Assembly: GCA_900068845.1 (NCBI GenBank)
Contig: CEFQ01000008.1
Location: forward strand, 186,001-250,000
Direction of reading: 5' to 3'
DNA: 64,000 nt
DNA from: Enterobacter ludwigii
GTDB lineage: Bacteria > Pseudomonadota > Gammaproteobacteria > Enterobacterales > Enterobacteriaceae
The notes under the pieces are model-generated. The model was given only the letters and a program-made list of their open reading frames with translations, did no database searches and was not told the origin of the DNA. Within the stretch, counting starts at the first letter, position 1, and each line of letters opens with the position of its first letter. Shown one piece after another: positions 17,085 to 24,989 of the stretch. Both the position numbers and the translations under genes were made by a program.

Positions 17085-18290
17085 ATGAAAAATCACAATA
17101 AATCCGTGTCCGGCGGTTTGGCATCACGTCTAACCGTGGCATTATCACTCGCTATTTTCACATTAGCGGGAAGTGCAATGGCAACTGCAGCGGAACATCA
17201 CAACCAAACGGCTTTAGTGGGTACATGGACCAGCATCCCAGACGCGCCGTTAGTGCAAAATCCGGGTCATCCCAGCGAAGGGTTGTACCGTATGAAGGTC
17301 AATAGCGACGGCACGCTGACGCCGCTCGATTTCATCAAAATGAAAAGTCCTTCGTGGATTGTGAAATCACACGATGGTCGTTTTGCCTACACCACCAATG
17401 AAGAAAATGCCGGTGCCGTTACTGCGCTGGCCATTGATCACAAGGGCAACGTGCGCGTAATTAACGCGGTGGATAGCCACGGCCAGCAGCCGACGCATGC
17501 CACCCTCAGCCCGGATGGAAAATTCCTGTTTGTCGCCAACTATTCGGTGGCAAAAGGCGGTGCCAGCGTGGCGGTGTTCCCGATCCATCACGATGGATCA
17601 CTCGGCGAGCAGGTACAGACTTTCCCGTTTGTCAGCGGAACCGGTGCGGTGAAAGACCGCCAGGATAGCGGGCACGCGCACTCCACCACCTTCACTCCCG
17701 ATGGCAAATACCTGTACGCGGCGGATCTCGGCGGTGACAAACTGCATGCCTTTGCTTATCACGCCAACAAGTCACAACCGCTGCAGGCAGATCCTGCGCG
17801 TGACGTCACTTTCCCTGCGGGATCGGGTCCGCGTCACATGGTGTTTTCACCCGACGGTAAACATGCTTATGTCATCACTGAAATGGCCGGTGAAGTGGTG
17901 GTGTTTGCAGTAAAGGACGATCGGCTGGAGCAACAGGCAAAGGTCAAACTCAACAGCGAAAACAGCAGCGCCGACTATAAAAGCGGTGGCGGCATTATCC
18001 TCAGCCCAAACGGCAAGTTTGTAATTGCGGCCAATCGTGGTTCAGATAACAGCTTAGTGGTGTTCCGGATTGAACAGGATGGTGCGTTGGGATCGCCGGT
18101 GCGCTACAAAGCGGAGGGTATCGAACCACGCGCTTTGGCTTTTGATGCCAGCGGCAAACATTTGTATGTGACGAATGTCTTCACCAACAACATCACCCTG
18201 TTCCATTTCGATGCGCAGAGCGGTGCGCTAAAAGCGGCGGGTGAAGTCGCCAGGATAGCGACGCCGACGGATATTAAGTTTTTTAATTGA
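17085..18290 (+). CDS. Secreted lactonase, 7-bladed beta-propeller (YbhE/Pgl-like)
   Basis: 401-residue protein of the lactonase family that includes 6-phosphogluconolactonase YbhE. A signal peptide precedes the domain (LTVALSLAIFTLAGSAMATA), so this copy is periplasmic, unlike cytosolic Pgl. Repeated blade motifs are visible: LSPDGKFLFVANYSV, FTPDGKYLYAADLGGD, FSPDGKHAYVITEM, LSPNGKFVIAANRGSD and FDASGKHLYVTNVF. It most likely hydrolyses a sugar lactone, perhaps from periplasmic sugar oxidation; the exact substrate is not known. ATG 17085 is used, with another ATG at 17070 possible. Monocistronic by appearance, followed by two hairpins. Confidence 0.85.
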   Translation: MKNHNKSVSGGLASRLTVALSLAIFTLAGSAMATAAEHHNQTALVGTWTSIPDAPLVQNPGHPSEGLYRMKVNSDGTLTPLDFIKMKSPSWIVKSHDGRFAYTTNEENAGAVTALAIDHKGNVRVINAVDSHGQQPTHATLSPDGKFLFVANYSVAKGGASVAVFPIHHDGSLGEQVQTFPFVSGTGAVKDRQDSGHAHSTTFTPDGKYLYAADLGGDKLHAFAYHANKSQPLQADPARDVTFPAGSGPRHMVFSPDGKHAYVITEMAGEVVVFAVKDDRLEQQAKVKLNSENSSADYKSGGGIILSPNGKFVIAANRGSDNSLVVFRIEQDGALGSPVRYKAEGIEPRALAFDASGKHLYVTNVFTNNITLFHFDAQSGALKAAGEVARIATPTDIKFFN

Positions 18291-18302
18291 GTGTTTTATT
18301 TT

Positions 18303-18357
18303 GGTCGCCATAAATGGCGACCTTACCGGTTTTGTAGGGTCGCCATTTTTGGCGACC
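18303..18357. repeat. Two GGTCGCCAT-type hairpins in tandem
   Basis: Perfect hairpin GGTCGCCATAAATGGCGACC at 18303-18322, then a second at about 18338-18357 preceded by GTAG. They belong to the same family as the units at 11711 and probably act as transcription stops or mRNA ends after the lactonase gene. Confidence 0.85.
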
Positions 18358-18404
18358 GCGCACCTTATTGGTGCCAATTGCTATTTAACAGTGCGCACGT
18401 TGTC

Positions 18405-18444
18405 GTAGCGGCGCAATTTATTGCGCGATTAATCGCGCCGCTAC
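18405..18444. repeat. 40-bp dispersed palindrome, inverted orientation
   Basis: Reverse-orientation relative of the 5655 repeat, with GTAGCGGCGC and GCGCCGCTAC ends and a slightly altered centre (AATTTATTGCGCGATTAATC). It lies upstream of the amide-transport operon leader. Confidence 0.85.
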
Positions 18445-18499
18445 TTGAATGTGCGGTGTTTTATTTATTTGGCCCAGTTATTGCTTAATAAAAAATAAC

Positions 18500-18579
18500 G
18501 CCCCAACGATGTGGCAACCCTCTTGTAAATGCAGACAGCGCCGTCTGCCGATCGCTTATATTCTCTCCGGCCTCCCGGA
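18500..18579 (+). ncRNA. Candidate ANTAR-target leader of the amide-transport operon
   Basis: Two short hairpins with six-nucleotide loops: P1 at 18500-18515 (GCCCC, loop AACGAT, GTGGC, one mismatch) and P2 at 18531-18548 (GCAGAC, loop AGCGCC, GTCTGC, perfect). Both loops have A at position 1 and G at position 4, the rule known for RNAs bound by ANTAR antiterminators. A third hairpin at 18566-18579 (TCCGG, CCTC, CCGGA), followed by a U-rich stretch, could be the terminator being controlled. The operon's sixth gene encodes an ANTAR protein. The base pattern is seen; the function is inferred. Confidence 0.65.
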
Positions 18580-18617
18580 ACACCCCTATTTTATTCTACT
18601 CTTTTCAAGAGGTTGCT

Positions 18618-19859
18618 ATGGCTATTAGTCGTCGTTCATTCATCCAGGGTTCAGCCGTTTCGGCATTAGGCTTGGCCGCGGGCGTTGCACCTAAATTTTC
18701 TTTTGCGGCAGACAGCAAAGACGCCATTAAAGTCGCCAGTATTCTCGACTTATCCGGCGGGCTCGATATCTACGGTAAGCCGATGTCGAACGCGATTAAT
18801 CTGGCGGCGGAAGAGATCAATGCGGCGGGGGGGTTATTAGGTCGCCCGTTGCAGGTGATTAATTACGATGCGCAGTCGAATATGCAGCTTTATGCGCAAT
18901 ACGCGCAGCAGGCGGCGCTGAAAGATAAAGTGGCGGTGGTACACGGCGGTATTACGTCCGCTTCGCGTGAAGTTATTCGTCCGGTATTGGATCGTTTTCG
19001 TTCGCTCTATTTTTATCCGGCGCAATATGAAGGTGGCGTGTGCGATCGCAATTACTTCTCTTCCGGTTCTACGCCGGCACAAACCGTGGAAAAGCTGGTG
19101 CCTTATGCGGTGAAGAAGTGGGGCAAAAAAGTCTACGTGCTGGCGGCGGATTACAACTACGGGCAAATCGTCTCCGCGTGGGTGAAAAAGTCGGTGCACG
19201 ATAACGGCGGCGAAGTGATGACGGTTGAGTTCTTCCCGCTGGATGTCACTGATTTCGGTGCGGCGATCTCTAAAATTCAGAGCGCTAAACCCGACATGAT
19301 ATGGTCAGCGCTGGTCGGTGGCGCGCACATCTCCTTCTATCGCCAGTGGCATGCGGCCGGTATGAGCGGCAAGATCCCGATTGCCTCCACGGTCTTTGGC
19401 GGTGGCAACGAACATATCATTCTGTCGCCGGAAGAGAGCAACGGCATTTTGGTGGCCGCTAACTATATGCAGGAAATCCCTTCACCGGAAAACACCGCCT
19501 TTGTCGAGCGATTCCATGCGCGCTACGGCGCCAATACGCCCTACATCAGCGACCTCGCGATGGGCGCGTATCAGGGTATGTTGATCTGGGCAGAAGGGGT
19601 GCGCAAAGCGGGTGATATCGATCGCATGAAGGTGATCGAAGCGCTGGAGTCGGGCGTTACGCTGACCTCGCCGAGCGGCAAGCTGAGCGTTGATCCGGCT
19701 ACCCATCACTGTTCGCTGGATGTGCACATCGCCGAAGTGGAAAACCATCAGATGAAAATTCTCGAAACTTTCACCGATCAAGCGCCGGTGGATACCGCGA
19801 TGGTGTGCGATCTGAAGAAAAATCCGCGCGATACCAAACAGTATCAAATTGAGCTGTAA
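18618..19859 (+). CDS. Urea/short-chain amide ABC transporter binding protein (UrtA/FmdD/AmiC family)
   Basis: 413-residue periplasmic binding protein of the branched-chain-amino-acid/amide fold. A twin-arginine signal is present (ISRRSFIQGSAVSALGLAAG), as in UrtA and FmdD. The mature protein has the family blocks ASILDLSGGLDIYGKPM, AAEEINAAGGLLGRPL, HGGITSASREVIRPV and YFYPAQYEGGVCDRNYF. The ligand is likely urea or a short aliphatic amide such as acetamide or formamide. First gene of a five-gene transporter operon; AGAGG precedes the ATG, and a candidate ANTAR-controlled leader lies just upstream. AmiC, the amide sensor of Pseudomonas, belongs to the same family. Confidence 0.9.
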   Translation: MAISRRSFIQGSAVSALGLAAGVAPKFSFAADSKDAIKVASILDLSGGLDIYGKPMSNAINLAAEEINAAGGLLGRPLQVINYDAQSNMQLYAQYAQQAALKDKVAVVHGGITSASREVIRPVLDRFRSLYFYPAQYEGGVCDRNYFSSGSTPAQTVEKLVPYAVKKWGKKVYVLAADYNYGQIVSAWVKKSVHDNGGEVMTVEFFPLDVTDFGAAISKIQSAKPDMIWSALVGGAHISFYRQWHAAGMSGKIPIASTVFGGGNEHIILSPEESNGILVAANYMQEIPSPENTAFVERFHARYGANTPYISDLAMGAYQGMLIWAEGVRKAGDIDRMKVIEALESGVTLTSPSGKLSVDPATHHCSLDVHIAEVENHQMKILETFTDQAPVDTAMVCDLKKNPRDTKQYQIEL

Positions 19860-19870
19860 CAGGAGCCGCT

Positions 19871-20740
19871 ATGGATCTGTTCATTATCTACGCCATTGAA
19901 GTGCTCAATGCCATCGCCGTGCTGGTGATCATGAGTGTCGGGCTTGCGGTCGTGTTCGGCATGATGAAAATCGTCAATATGGCGCACGGCGAATTCATGA
20001 TGCTGGGCGGCTACAGCGCCATTCTGGCGACCAATCAGTGGGGTGTGCCGATGTGGATCTCGATGTTGGTGATCGCGCCACTTACCGTTGGTGTGTTTGG
20101 TGCGGTGATTGAGCGTGTGATTATCCGTCACCTGTACGGGCGGATGATCGACACCATGCTGGCGACATGGGGGCTGAGTCTGGCGCTGATCGGTGCCGCC
20201 ACCATGCTGTTCGGCAACACCACCTTAGGCATCAGTTCGCCGCTGCCCAGCGTCAATATTGGCCGCTACAGCACAAGCGGCTATTCGCTGTTCATGATTG
20301 TGTTTGCGATGGGCCTGCTGGGCGCGCTGTGGCTGCTGCTGCGCTTTACCACCTTAGGGTTGTGCGCGCGCGCCACTATGCAGAATGCGCGCATGGCAGC
20401 AGCGCTCGGCAGCAATCCCGGCAAGATCTACAGCCTGACGTTTGGCCTGGGCGCAGCGCTGTCGGGTTTAGGCGGCGCGCTGTTAGCGCCGATCACCGGC
20501 GTGATCCCAACGATTGGCGTCAGCTTTATTGCTAAAGCCTTTATCACGGTGATTGGCGGTGGCAGCGCGATCATTGCCGGTACGCTCTCTGCTTCCACAC
20601 TGTTCGGCACCCTTTCGCAGTTGGTGACTTACTTCTCCACGCCGGTGTTTGGTGCAGTCGCGCTCTTGCTGAGCGCCATTGTGCTGCTGCGCTTGCTGCC
20701 GCAGGGCATCACCGGTCGCTTCTTCAGGAGATCGCTGTAA
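19871..20740 (+). CDS. Amide/urea ABC transporter permease 1 (LivH/UrtB-like)
   Basis: 289-residue membrane permease of the LivH group with about eight helices. The opening helix (IYAIEVLNAIAVLVIMSVGL) and the block VNMAHGEFMMLGGYSA-like sequence (IVNMAHGEFMMLGGYSAILA) mark the family. It lacks the long N-terminal extension of classical UrtB and so resembles FmdE/amide permeases. The C-terminal loop GGGSAIIAGTLSASTLFGTL contacts the ATPase. It starts 11 bp after the binding-protein gene and abuts the second permease gene. Confidence 0.9.
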   Translation: MDLFIIYAIEVLNAIAVLVIMSVGLAVVFGMMKIVNMAHGEFMMLGGYSAILATNQWGVPMWISMLVIAPLTVGVFGAVIERVIIRHLYGRMIDTMLATWGLSLALIGAATMLFGNTTLGISSPLPSVNIGRYSTSGYSLFMIVFAMGLLGALWLLLRFTTLGLCARATMQNARMAAALGSNPGKIYSLTFGLGAALSGLGGALLAPITGVIPTIGVSFIAKAFITVIGGGSAIIAGTLSASTLFGTLSQLVTYFSTPVFGAVALLLSAIVLLRLLPQGITGRFFRRSL

Positions 20741-21771
20741 TGAAATTACTATCGGAAAAGATGCAGATTGTCGTCACCTCACTGGCGATGGTGCTGGTGG
20801 CGCTGTGGCTCTCAGGTGCAATTGAGCTCTACACCTTGCTGTCATTGACGGTATTTCTGGTGATGGGCTTGTTGTCGCTCAGCCTGGCGTTTATCTGGGG
20901 CTACGGCGGCATTCTGTGCTTCGGTCAGGCGGCGTTTTTCGGTTTAGGCGCCTATACCTATGCGATTTGCGCCATCAACTGGGGCGATTCGACCTGGGCG
21001 GTGGTGATGGCGGTGCTGCTGCCAACGCTGTTCTCGCTGCTGCTCGGCTATGTGATTTTTTATGGCGGCGTCAGCGATGTCTATCTTGGCGCAATCACCC
21101 TGGCGGTCAGTCTGGTGCTGTTTAACTGGGTCAATTCCACCTCCGGGAGCGATTATCACATTGGCGAGGCGCTGCTCGGTGGCTTTAACGGCATTCCCTC
21201 GGTGCCGACACTCAACCTGCCGTTCCAGCCGGAGGCCATTTTATCGCCCGAGGCGATCTTTATGGTCACCGCCGGTTGTCTGGCGCTCTGTTACGCCTTG
21301 CTGAAATTCGTGCTGCTGAGCCGCTTTGGCAAAACCGTGGTGGCGATTCGTGAGAACGAGCAGCGCGCCGGATTGCTCGGCTACAACGTGCCGGCGCATA
21401 AGCTGGCGACCTTTGCCATTGGCGCGGCGATTGCCGGACTGGCGGGCTGTTTGTACGTCAACTGGGGCGCGTTTGTCAGTCCCGGCGTGTTCAGCATTAG
21501 CCAGTCAGCGCAGATCATTATCTGGGTGATTGTCGGTGGACGCGGCACGCTGCTAGGGCCGGTGATCAGCTGCGTGCTGTTACAGTGGATGGTGACACGG
21601 CTGGGCGCGCAGCAAACCGTGGATGTCAATTTAGTGCTCGGCGTAATACTGGCCGTGTTTGTGTTGCTGATCCCCGGCGGCATTCTGCCGACGTTACAGC
21701 GTTTATGGCGGCGCAAGCGTCCCGCCGCCGCGCCCGCCAGCCGTGCGCAGGTCAGTGAGGTGAAACAATGA
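20740..21771 (+). CDS. Amide/urea ABC transporter permease 2 (LivM/UrtC-like)
   Basis: 343-residue permease of the LivM group, about ten helices. Family blocks include LSLAFIWGYGGILCFGQAAF and FGKTVVAIRENEQRAGLLGY, the latter the EAA-like loop that docks on the ATPase, and GGRGTLLGPVISCVLLQW. Its start overlaps the last base of permease 1, and its stop overlaps the next ATPase by 4 bp, so translation is coupled along the operon. Confidence 0.9.
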   Translation: MKLLSEKMQIVVTSLAMVLVALWLSGAIELYTLLSLTVFLVMGLLSLSLAFIWGYGGILCFGQAAFFGLGAYTYAICAINWGDSTWAVVMAVLLPTLFSLLLGYVIFYGGVSDVYLGAITLAVSLVLFNWVNSTSGSDYHIGEALLGGFNGIPSVPTLNLPFQPEAILSPEAIFMVTAGCLALCYALLKFVLLSRFGKTVVAIRENEQRAGLLGYNVPAHKLATFAIGAAIAGLAGCLYVNWGAFVSPGVFSISQSAQIIIWVIVGGRGTLLGPVISCVLLQWMVTRLGAQQTVDVNLVLGVILAVFVLLIPGGILPTLQRLWRRKRPAAAPASRAQVSEVKQ

Positions 21772-22499
21772 CGAGCAACGTGTTACTGGAAACCCGCAAG
21801 ATGGGCGTCAGTTTCGGCGGCGTGCACGCGGTAAAAGAGGTGGACTTCACGCTATATGAAGGTGAGTTGCGCTGCCTGATTGGCCCCAACGGCGCAGGCA
21901 AAAGTACCTTCTTTAAGATGCTAAGTGGCCAGGTGACGCCCACGCGTGGCGAGTGTCGCTATCGTGAACAGGTGATCTCCGGCAAGCGGCCGTGGGAGAT
22001 TGCGCGTTTGGGGATTGGCATTAAAACGCAGGTGCCGAGCGTATTCGAAGGCTTAAGCGTGCGAGAAAATCTTTGGCAAGCGGCGGCGAATAAGCTGGCG
22101 AAAGCGGCGCTGCTGGCGGCAATTGAACAGGTGCTGGAGGATATCGGCCTCGTTAATCTGCAACATGCGGTGCTCTCCGAACTGGCACATGGCCAGCGGC
22201 AGTGGGTGGAACTGGGGATGATCCTGATCTCTAAGCCGCAACTGGTGCTGCTGGATGAACCGGCGGCGGGCATGACGCATCAGGAAGTGCGTAAAACGGC
22301 GCAGTTGATCAGAGCGATTAATCAGCAGAGCACGGTGGTGGTGGTGGAACATGACATGGAGTTCATCAGCATGATTGCGCAGCAGGTGACGGTGTTTAAC
22401 CAGGGCGCGGTGTTGGCCGAAGGCAGCTTCCGCGCGGTGACGCAAAATCCGCTGGTGAAAGAGGCGTATCTCGGCAATCTGGAGATTAAACATGCTTGA
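21768..22499 (+). CDS. Amide/urea ABC transporter ATPase 1 (LivG/UrtD-like)
   Basis: 243-residue ATPase. Walker A GPNGAGKST is at about residues 40-48, Walker B LVLLDEPAAGM at about 161-171. The signature reads LAHGQRQWVELGM in place of LSGGQ, a departure shared with UrtD proteins, which strengthens the urea/amide assignment. The segment GIGIKTQVPSVFEGLSVREN is also typical. It overlaps both neighbours (4 bp upstream, 8 bp downstream). Confidence 0.92.
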   Translation: MTSNVLLETRKMGVSFGGVHAVKEVDFTLYEGELRCLIGPNGAGKSTFFKMLSGQVTPTRGECRYREQVISGKRPWEIARLGIGIKTQVPSVFEGLSVRENLWQAAANKLAKAALLAAIEQVLEDIGLVNLQHAVLSELAHGQRQWVELGMILISKPQLVLLDEPAAGMTHQEVRKTAQLIRAINQQSTVVVVEHDMEFISMIAQQVTVFNQGAVLAEGSFRAVTQNPLVKEAYLGNLEIKHA

Positions 22500-23196
22500 A
22501 ATAAAAGAGATGGTCTCGGGCTACAACAAGATTCCGGTGCTGAATTTATCTGAACTGTTTGTCGGCGCCAAGTCGTTCACCGGCGTACTGGGCCGCAACG
22601 GCATGGGTAAAACCACGCTGCTGCGCACCATTATGGGCGAACTGCCGGCATGGCAAGGCAGCATCGCACTGAACGGCATCGATATTACCCGTTATCAGGC
22701 GCACCAGCGTGCGGTGGCGGGTATCGGTTTTGTACCTCAAGGGCGGCAAATATTCCCGCAGCTGACAGTGGAGGAGAATCTGCGCATGGGCTGCGTGAAG
22801 CACTTCTCCCGTGCCGGACAGATTATCGAGCAGATGCTGGAGTATTTTCCGCGCCTGAAACGGCTGCTAGCTCAGCCAGGCGGTGCGCTATCGGGCGGGG
22901 AGCAGCAGCTGCTGGCATTGGCGCGTTGCCTGTGCGGTCAACCGCAGCTGGTGCTGCTGGATGAACCCACGGAAGGAATTCAACCGAATATTTGCGAGGA
23001 GATCATCGAGACGTTGCGGCGGCTACGGCATGAGATGGATATTTCGATCATTCTGGTGGAGCAGGATATTGAGTTTCTATACGCCCTGTCTGACCAGATT
23101 CATGTGATTGAAAAAGGGCAGATAGTGCAGAAGTTCGATCCGAAAACCCAGTCGAGTGCCAGCGTGGCGGAGCAGTTTTTGGGATTTCATGTGTGA
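22492..23196 (+). CDS. Amide/urea ABC transporter ATPase 2 (LivF/UrtE-like)
   Basis: 234-residue second ATPase. Walker A is GRNGMGKTT at about residues 34-42, signature LSGGEQQLLALAR, Walker B LVLLDEPTEGIQPN, and the block IGFVPQGRQIFPQLTVEENL is typical of LivF/UrtE. It closes the transporter. A GGTCGCCAT-type hairpin at 23209-23228 follows, and then the ANTAR regulator gene 156 bp further on. Confidence 0.92.
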   Translation: MLEIKEMVSGYNKIPVLNLSELFVGAKSFTGVLGRNGMGKTTLLRTIMGELPAWQGSIALNGIDITRYQAHQRAVAGIGFVPQGRQIFPQLTVEENLRMGCVKHFSRAGQIIEQMLEYFPRLKRLLAQPGGALSGGEQQLLALARCLCGQPQLVLLDEPTEGIQPNICEEIIETLRRLRHEMDISIILVEQDIEFLYALSDQIHVIEKGQIVQKFDPKTQSSASVAEQFLGFHV

Positions 23197-23208
23197 GGTG
23201 ATGAATAC

Positions 23209-23228
23209 GGTCGCCATAAATGACGACC
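23209..23228. repeat. GGTCGCCAT-type hairpin between transporter and regulator genes
   Basis: GGTCGCCATAAATGACGACC, an imperfect member of the family seen at 11711 and 18303. It could end or protect the transporter mRNA before the ANTAR gene. Confidence 0.75.
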
Positions 23229-23352
23229 TTACGCATCACCGCACAGGCTCGTTGTCCGCCCTGACACAGCATCCGGCAGCGACAGCAAAGCGTTGATTCA
23301 CCCGCTCGCTTACTGTGAAGCCTCCTCATTCGGGATGCGCATAGGGTGAACC

Positions 23353-23934
23353 ATGACTGAACAATCATTACTGGCAACGCTTTCTGGTGTCCGGCTGCAT
23401 ATTTTCCATCCTGATTCACAGAGCGTGCGTGCGTTTTGCGCCTCGCTGACACAGTTGGGCTGTCACGCGCAGCACAACTGGCCGCCGGCGGCGTCAATAC
23501 CCGCCGATACGCAACTGCTGCTGGTGGCGATCGATGTGCATCAGCAGCAATTTTTATCCCCTTTGTTTAACCGCGCGCGCGAAATGGATATTCCTGTCAT
23601 CGCGCTGGCGGATTGCCACAACGCGCGGCTGTTTCCGCTGCTGCTGCAACTCCAGCCGAGTGCCATTGCCGAACGTGAGCTCAACCCTTTTGCTTTGATT
23701 GTGCAGATGATGGGCACGTTACACACCGTGCGTCATCATCAGCGAGTGCGTGCGGTGCAGCAGGCGCGAAAAGCTCGCGGAGAAAGGTTGGCGCAGGCCA
23801 AAGGCGTGCTGATGCAAACCTTCGGGCTGGATGAATCGGGTGCCTATCGCTTAATGCGGAGTGAAGCGATGAATACGCGCAGCAGCCTCGAATACACCGC
23901 CGAACGCGTGATCACCACATTAGAAAAGTCATGA
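23353..23934 (+). CDS. ANTAR-domain antitermination regulator (AmiR-like)
   Basis: 193-residue AmiR/NasR-type protein. The N-terminal 120 residues look like a degenerate receiver domain without the usual phosphoacceptor pattern, as in AmiR. The C-terminal 60 residues form an ANTAR RNA-binding domain: GERLAQAKGVLMQTFGLDES, then GAYRLMRSEAMNTRSSL. Such proteins bind paired hexaloop hairpins and prevent termination. In Pseudomonas, AmiR is held by the amide sensor AmiC; here no separate AmiC is present, only the transporter's binding protein of the same family. Target: probably the leader at 18500-18579. It overlaps the convergent AraC gene by 6 bp. Confidence 0.88.
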   Translation: MTEQSLLATLSGVRLHIFHPDSQSVRAFCASLTQLGCHAQHNWPPAASIPADTQLLLVAIDVHQQQFLSPLFNRAREMDIPVIALADCHNARLFPLLLQLQPSAIAERELNPFALIVQMMGTLHTVRHHQRVRAVQQARKARGERLAQAKGVLMQTFGLDESGAYRLMRSEAMNTRSSLEYTAERVITTLEKS

Positions 23935-24873
23935 TGTTTGTGCGTCTGGCAGCCGTAACAGGCTGCTGGGCGTATAGCCAAAGGCTTTACGAAACGCCAG
24001 GCTGAAGTGCGACATATCGCTAAAGCCATGATCCAGCGCCACTTGCGTAATATTGCGCGCTTTACCTTCCGCCAATAAACGGTGACACACTTGCAAACGC
24101 TCCTGCCAGAGGAAGTTCATCGGTGTGGTCCCATGTGCAGCAAACACCCGGCTGATGGTGCGCGGCGAGACATGATGCGCATTGGCAATCTGCGTCACCG
24201 ATAACTCCGGCTCCTGCAGGTTATGGCGCAGAAAACGTACCACGCGCGAGTAAAGATCCGGCTTCAGCGCCTCTTCGTTATGCTGCAAATTGACGCTCAC
24301 TGAAATCATATTCAGCAAGGTGTTGGCAAACTGCTCGGCCAAAAACGGGTTCTCGCGATCGGAATTAAAGACGAACGCTTCCTGTAGGAGCAGCTTGAGC
24401 GATGCCATACCAGGTCGCGTAACATCCAGCGTTTTGCCCGCCAGTGTGGTCGTGGCGGGCGCTTCCTTCTCCATGATGTGACGTGGCAGATGCACGATAT
24501 TGATCGCCACATTTTCCATCGCAAAATCAAACGGCGTGGCAGCATCATAAATCACCACATCACCGGCGCTCACGCGCGATTGATGGCCATTCTGCCGCAG
24601 CGTACCGCTGCCGGCGCAAACGTAGCCTAGATAGAAGTCGTGATTGGGATGGCGGCGAATGCACTCCGGCGTGCGTTGCCACATCAGCGCGGTGTGCGAT
24701 ACGTGATGGGCAATATCCATGTGTCCTAGCATCGAATACGCGAAACTGCCGGAAAAAGTGCCAGTATGCATCTGGCGCGCTTCGGCTTTAATCAGACGCG
24801 AGCACACCGCATCCCGCCAGGCATCGAAGCGATGACGATTATCGAGATCATCGGTAGTGAAAAGCTCTTTCAT
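23929..24873 (-). CDS. AraC-family transcriptional regulator (FeaR-like)
   Basis: 314-residue regulator. The N-terminal half matches the AraC-binding-like domain found in FeaR-type activators (DAWRDAVCSRLIKAEARQM). The C-terminal double HTH is intact: ELSVTQIANAHHVSPRTISR and NITQVALDHGFSDMSHFSLA, ending RKAFGYTPSSLLR. I chose the ATG at 24873, with AGGGGATG upstream. The amidase gene ends 116 bp upstream on the same strand, so the two may be cotranscribed. Likely an activator of the amidase and perhaps of the transporter. Confidence 0.88.
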   Translation of the reverse strand: MKELFTTDDLDNRHRFDAWRDAVCSRLIKAEARQMHTGTFSGSFAYSMLGHMDIAHHVSHTALMWQRTPECIRRHPNHDFYLGYVCAGSGTLRQNGHQSRVSAGDVVIYDAATPFDFAMENVAINIVHLPRHIMEKEAPATTTLAGKTLDVTRPGMASLKLLLQEAFVFNSDRENPFLAEQFANTLLNMISVSVNLQHNEEALKPDLYSRVVRFLRHNLQEPELSVTQIANAHHVSPRTISRVFAAHGTTPMNFLWQERLQVCHRLLAEGKARNITQVALDHGFSDMSHFSLAFRKAFGYTPSSLLRLPDAQTS

Positions 24874-24989
24874 ATCAGCATCCCCTAAACATGGCGAAAA
24901 AGGGCGGAAGTCGAGGAGATAAAGCAAATTTCAGGCCATGAACGGGGAATTGCCACCTCAGGCCTGCTGAGGCGGCAAAGGTGACGGCG

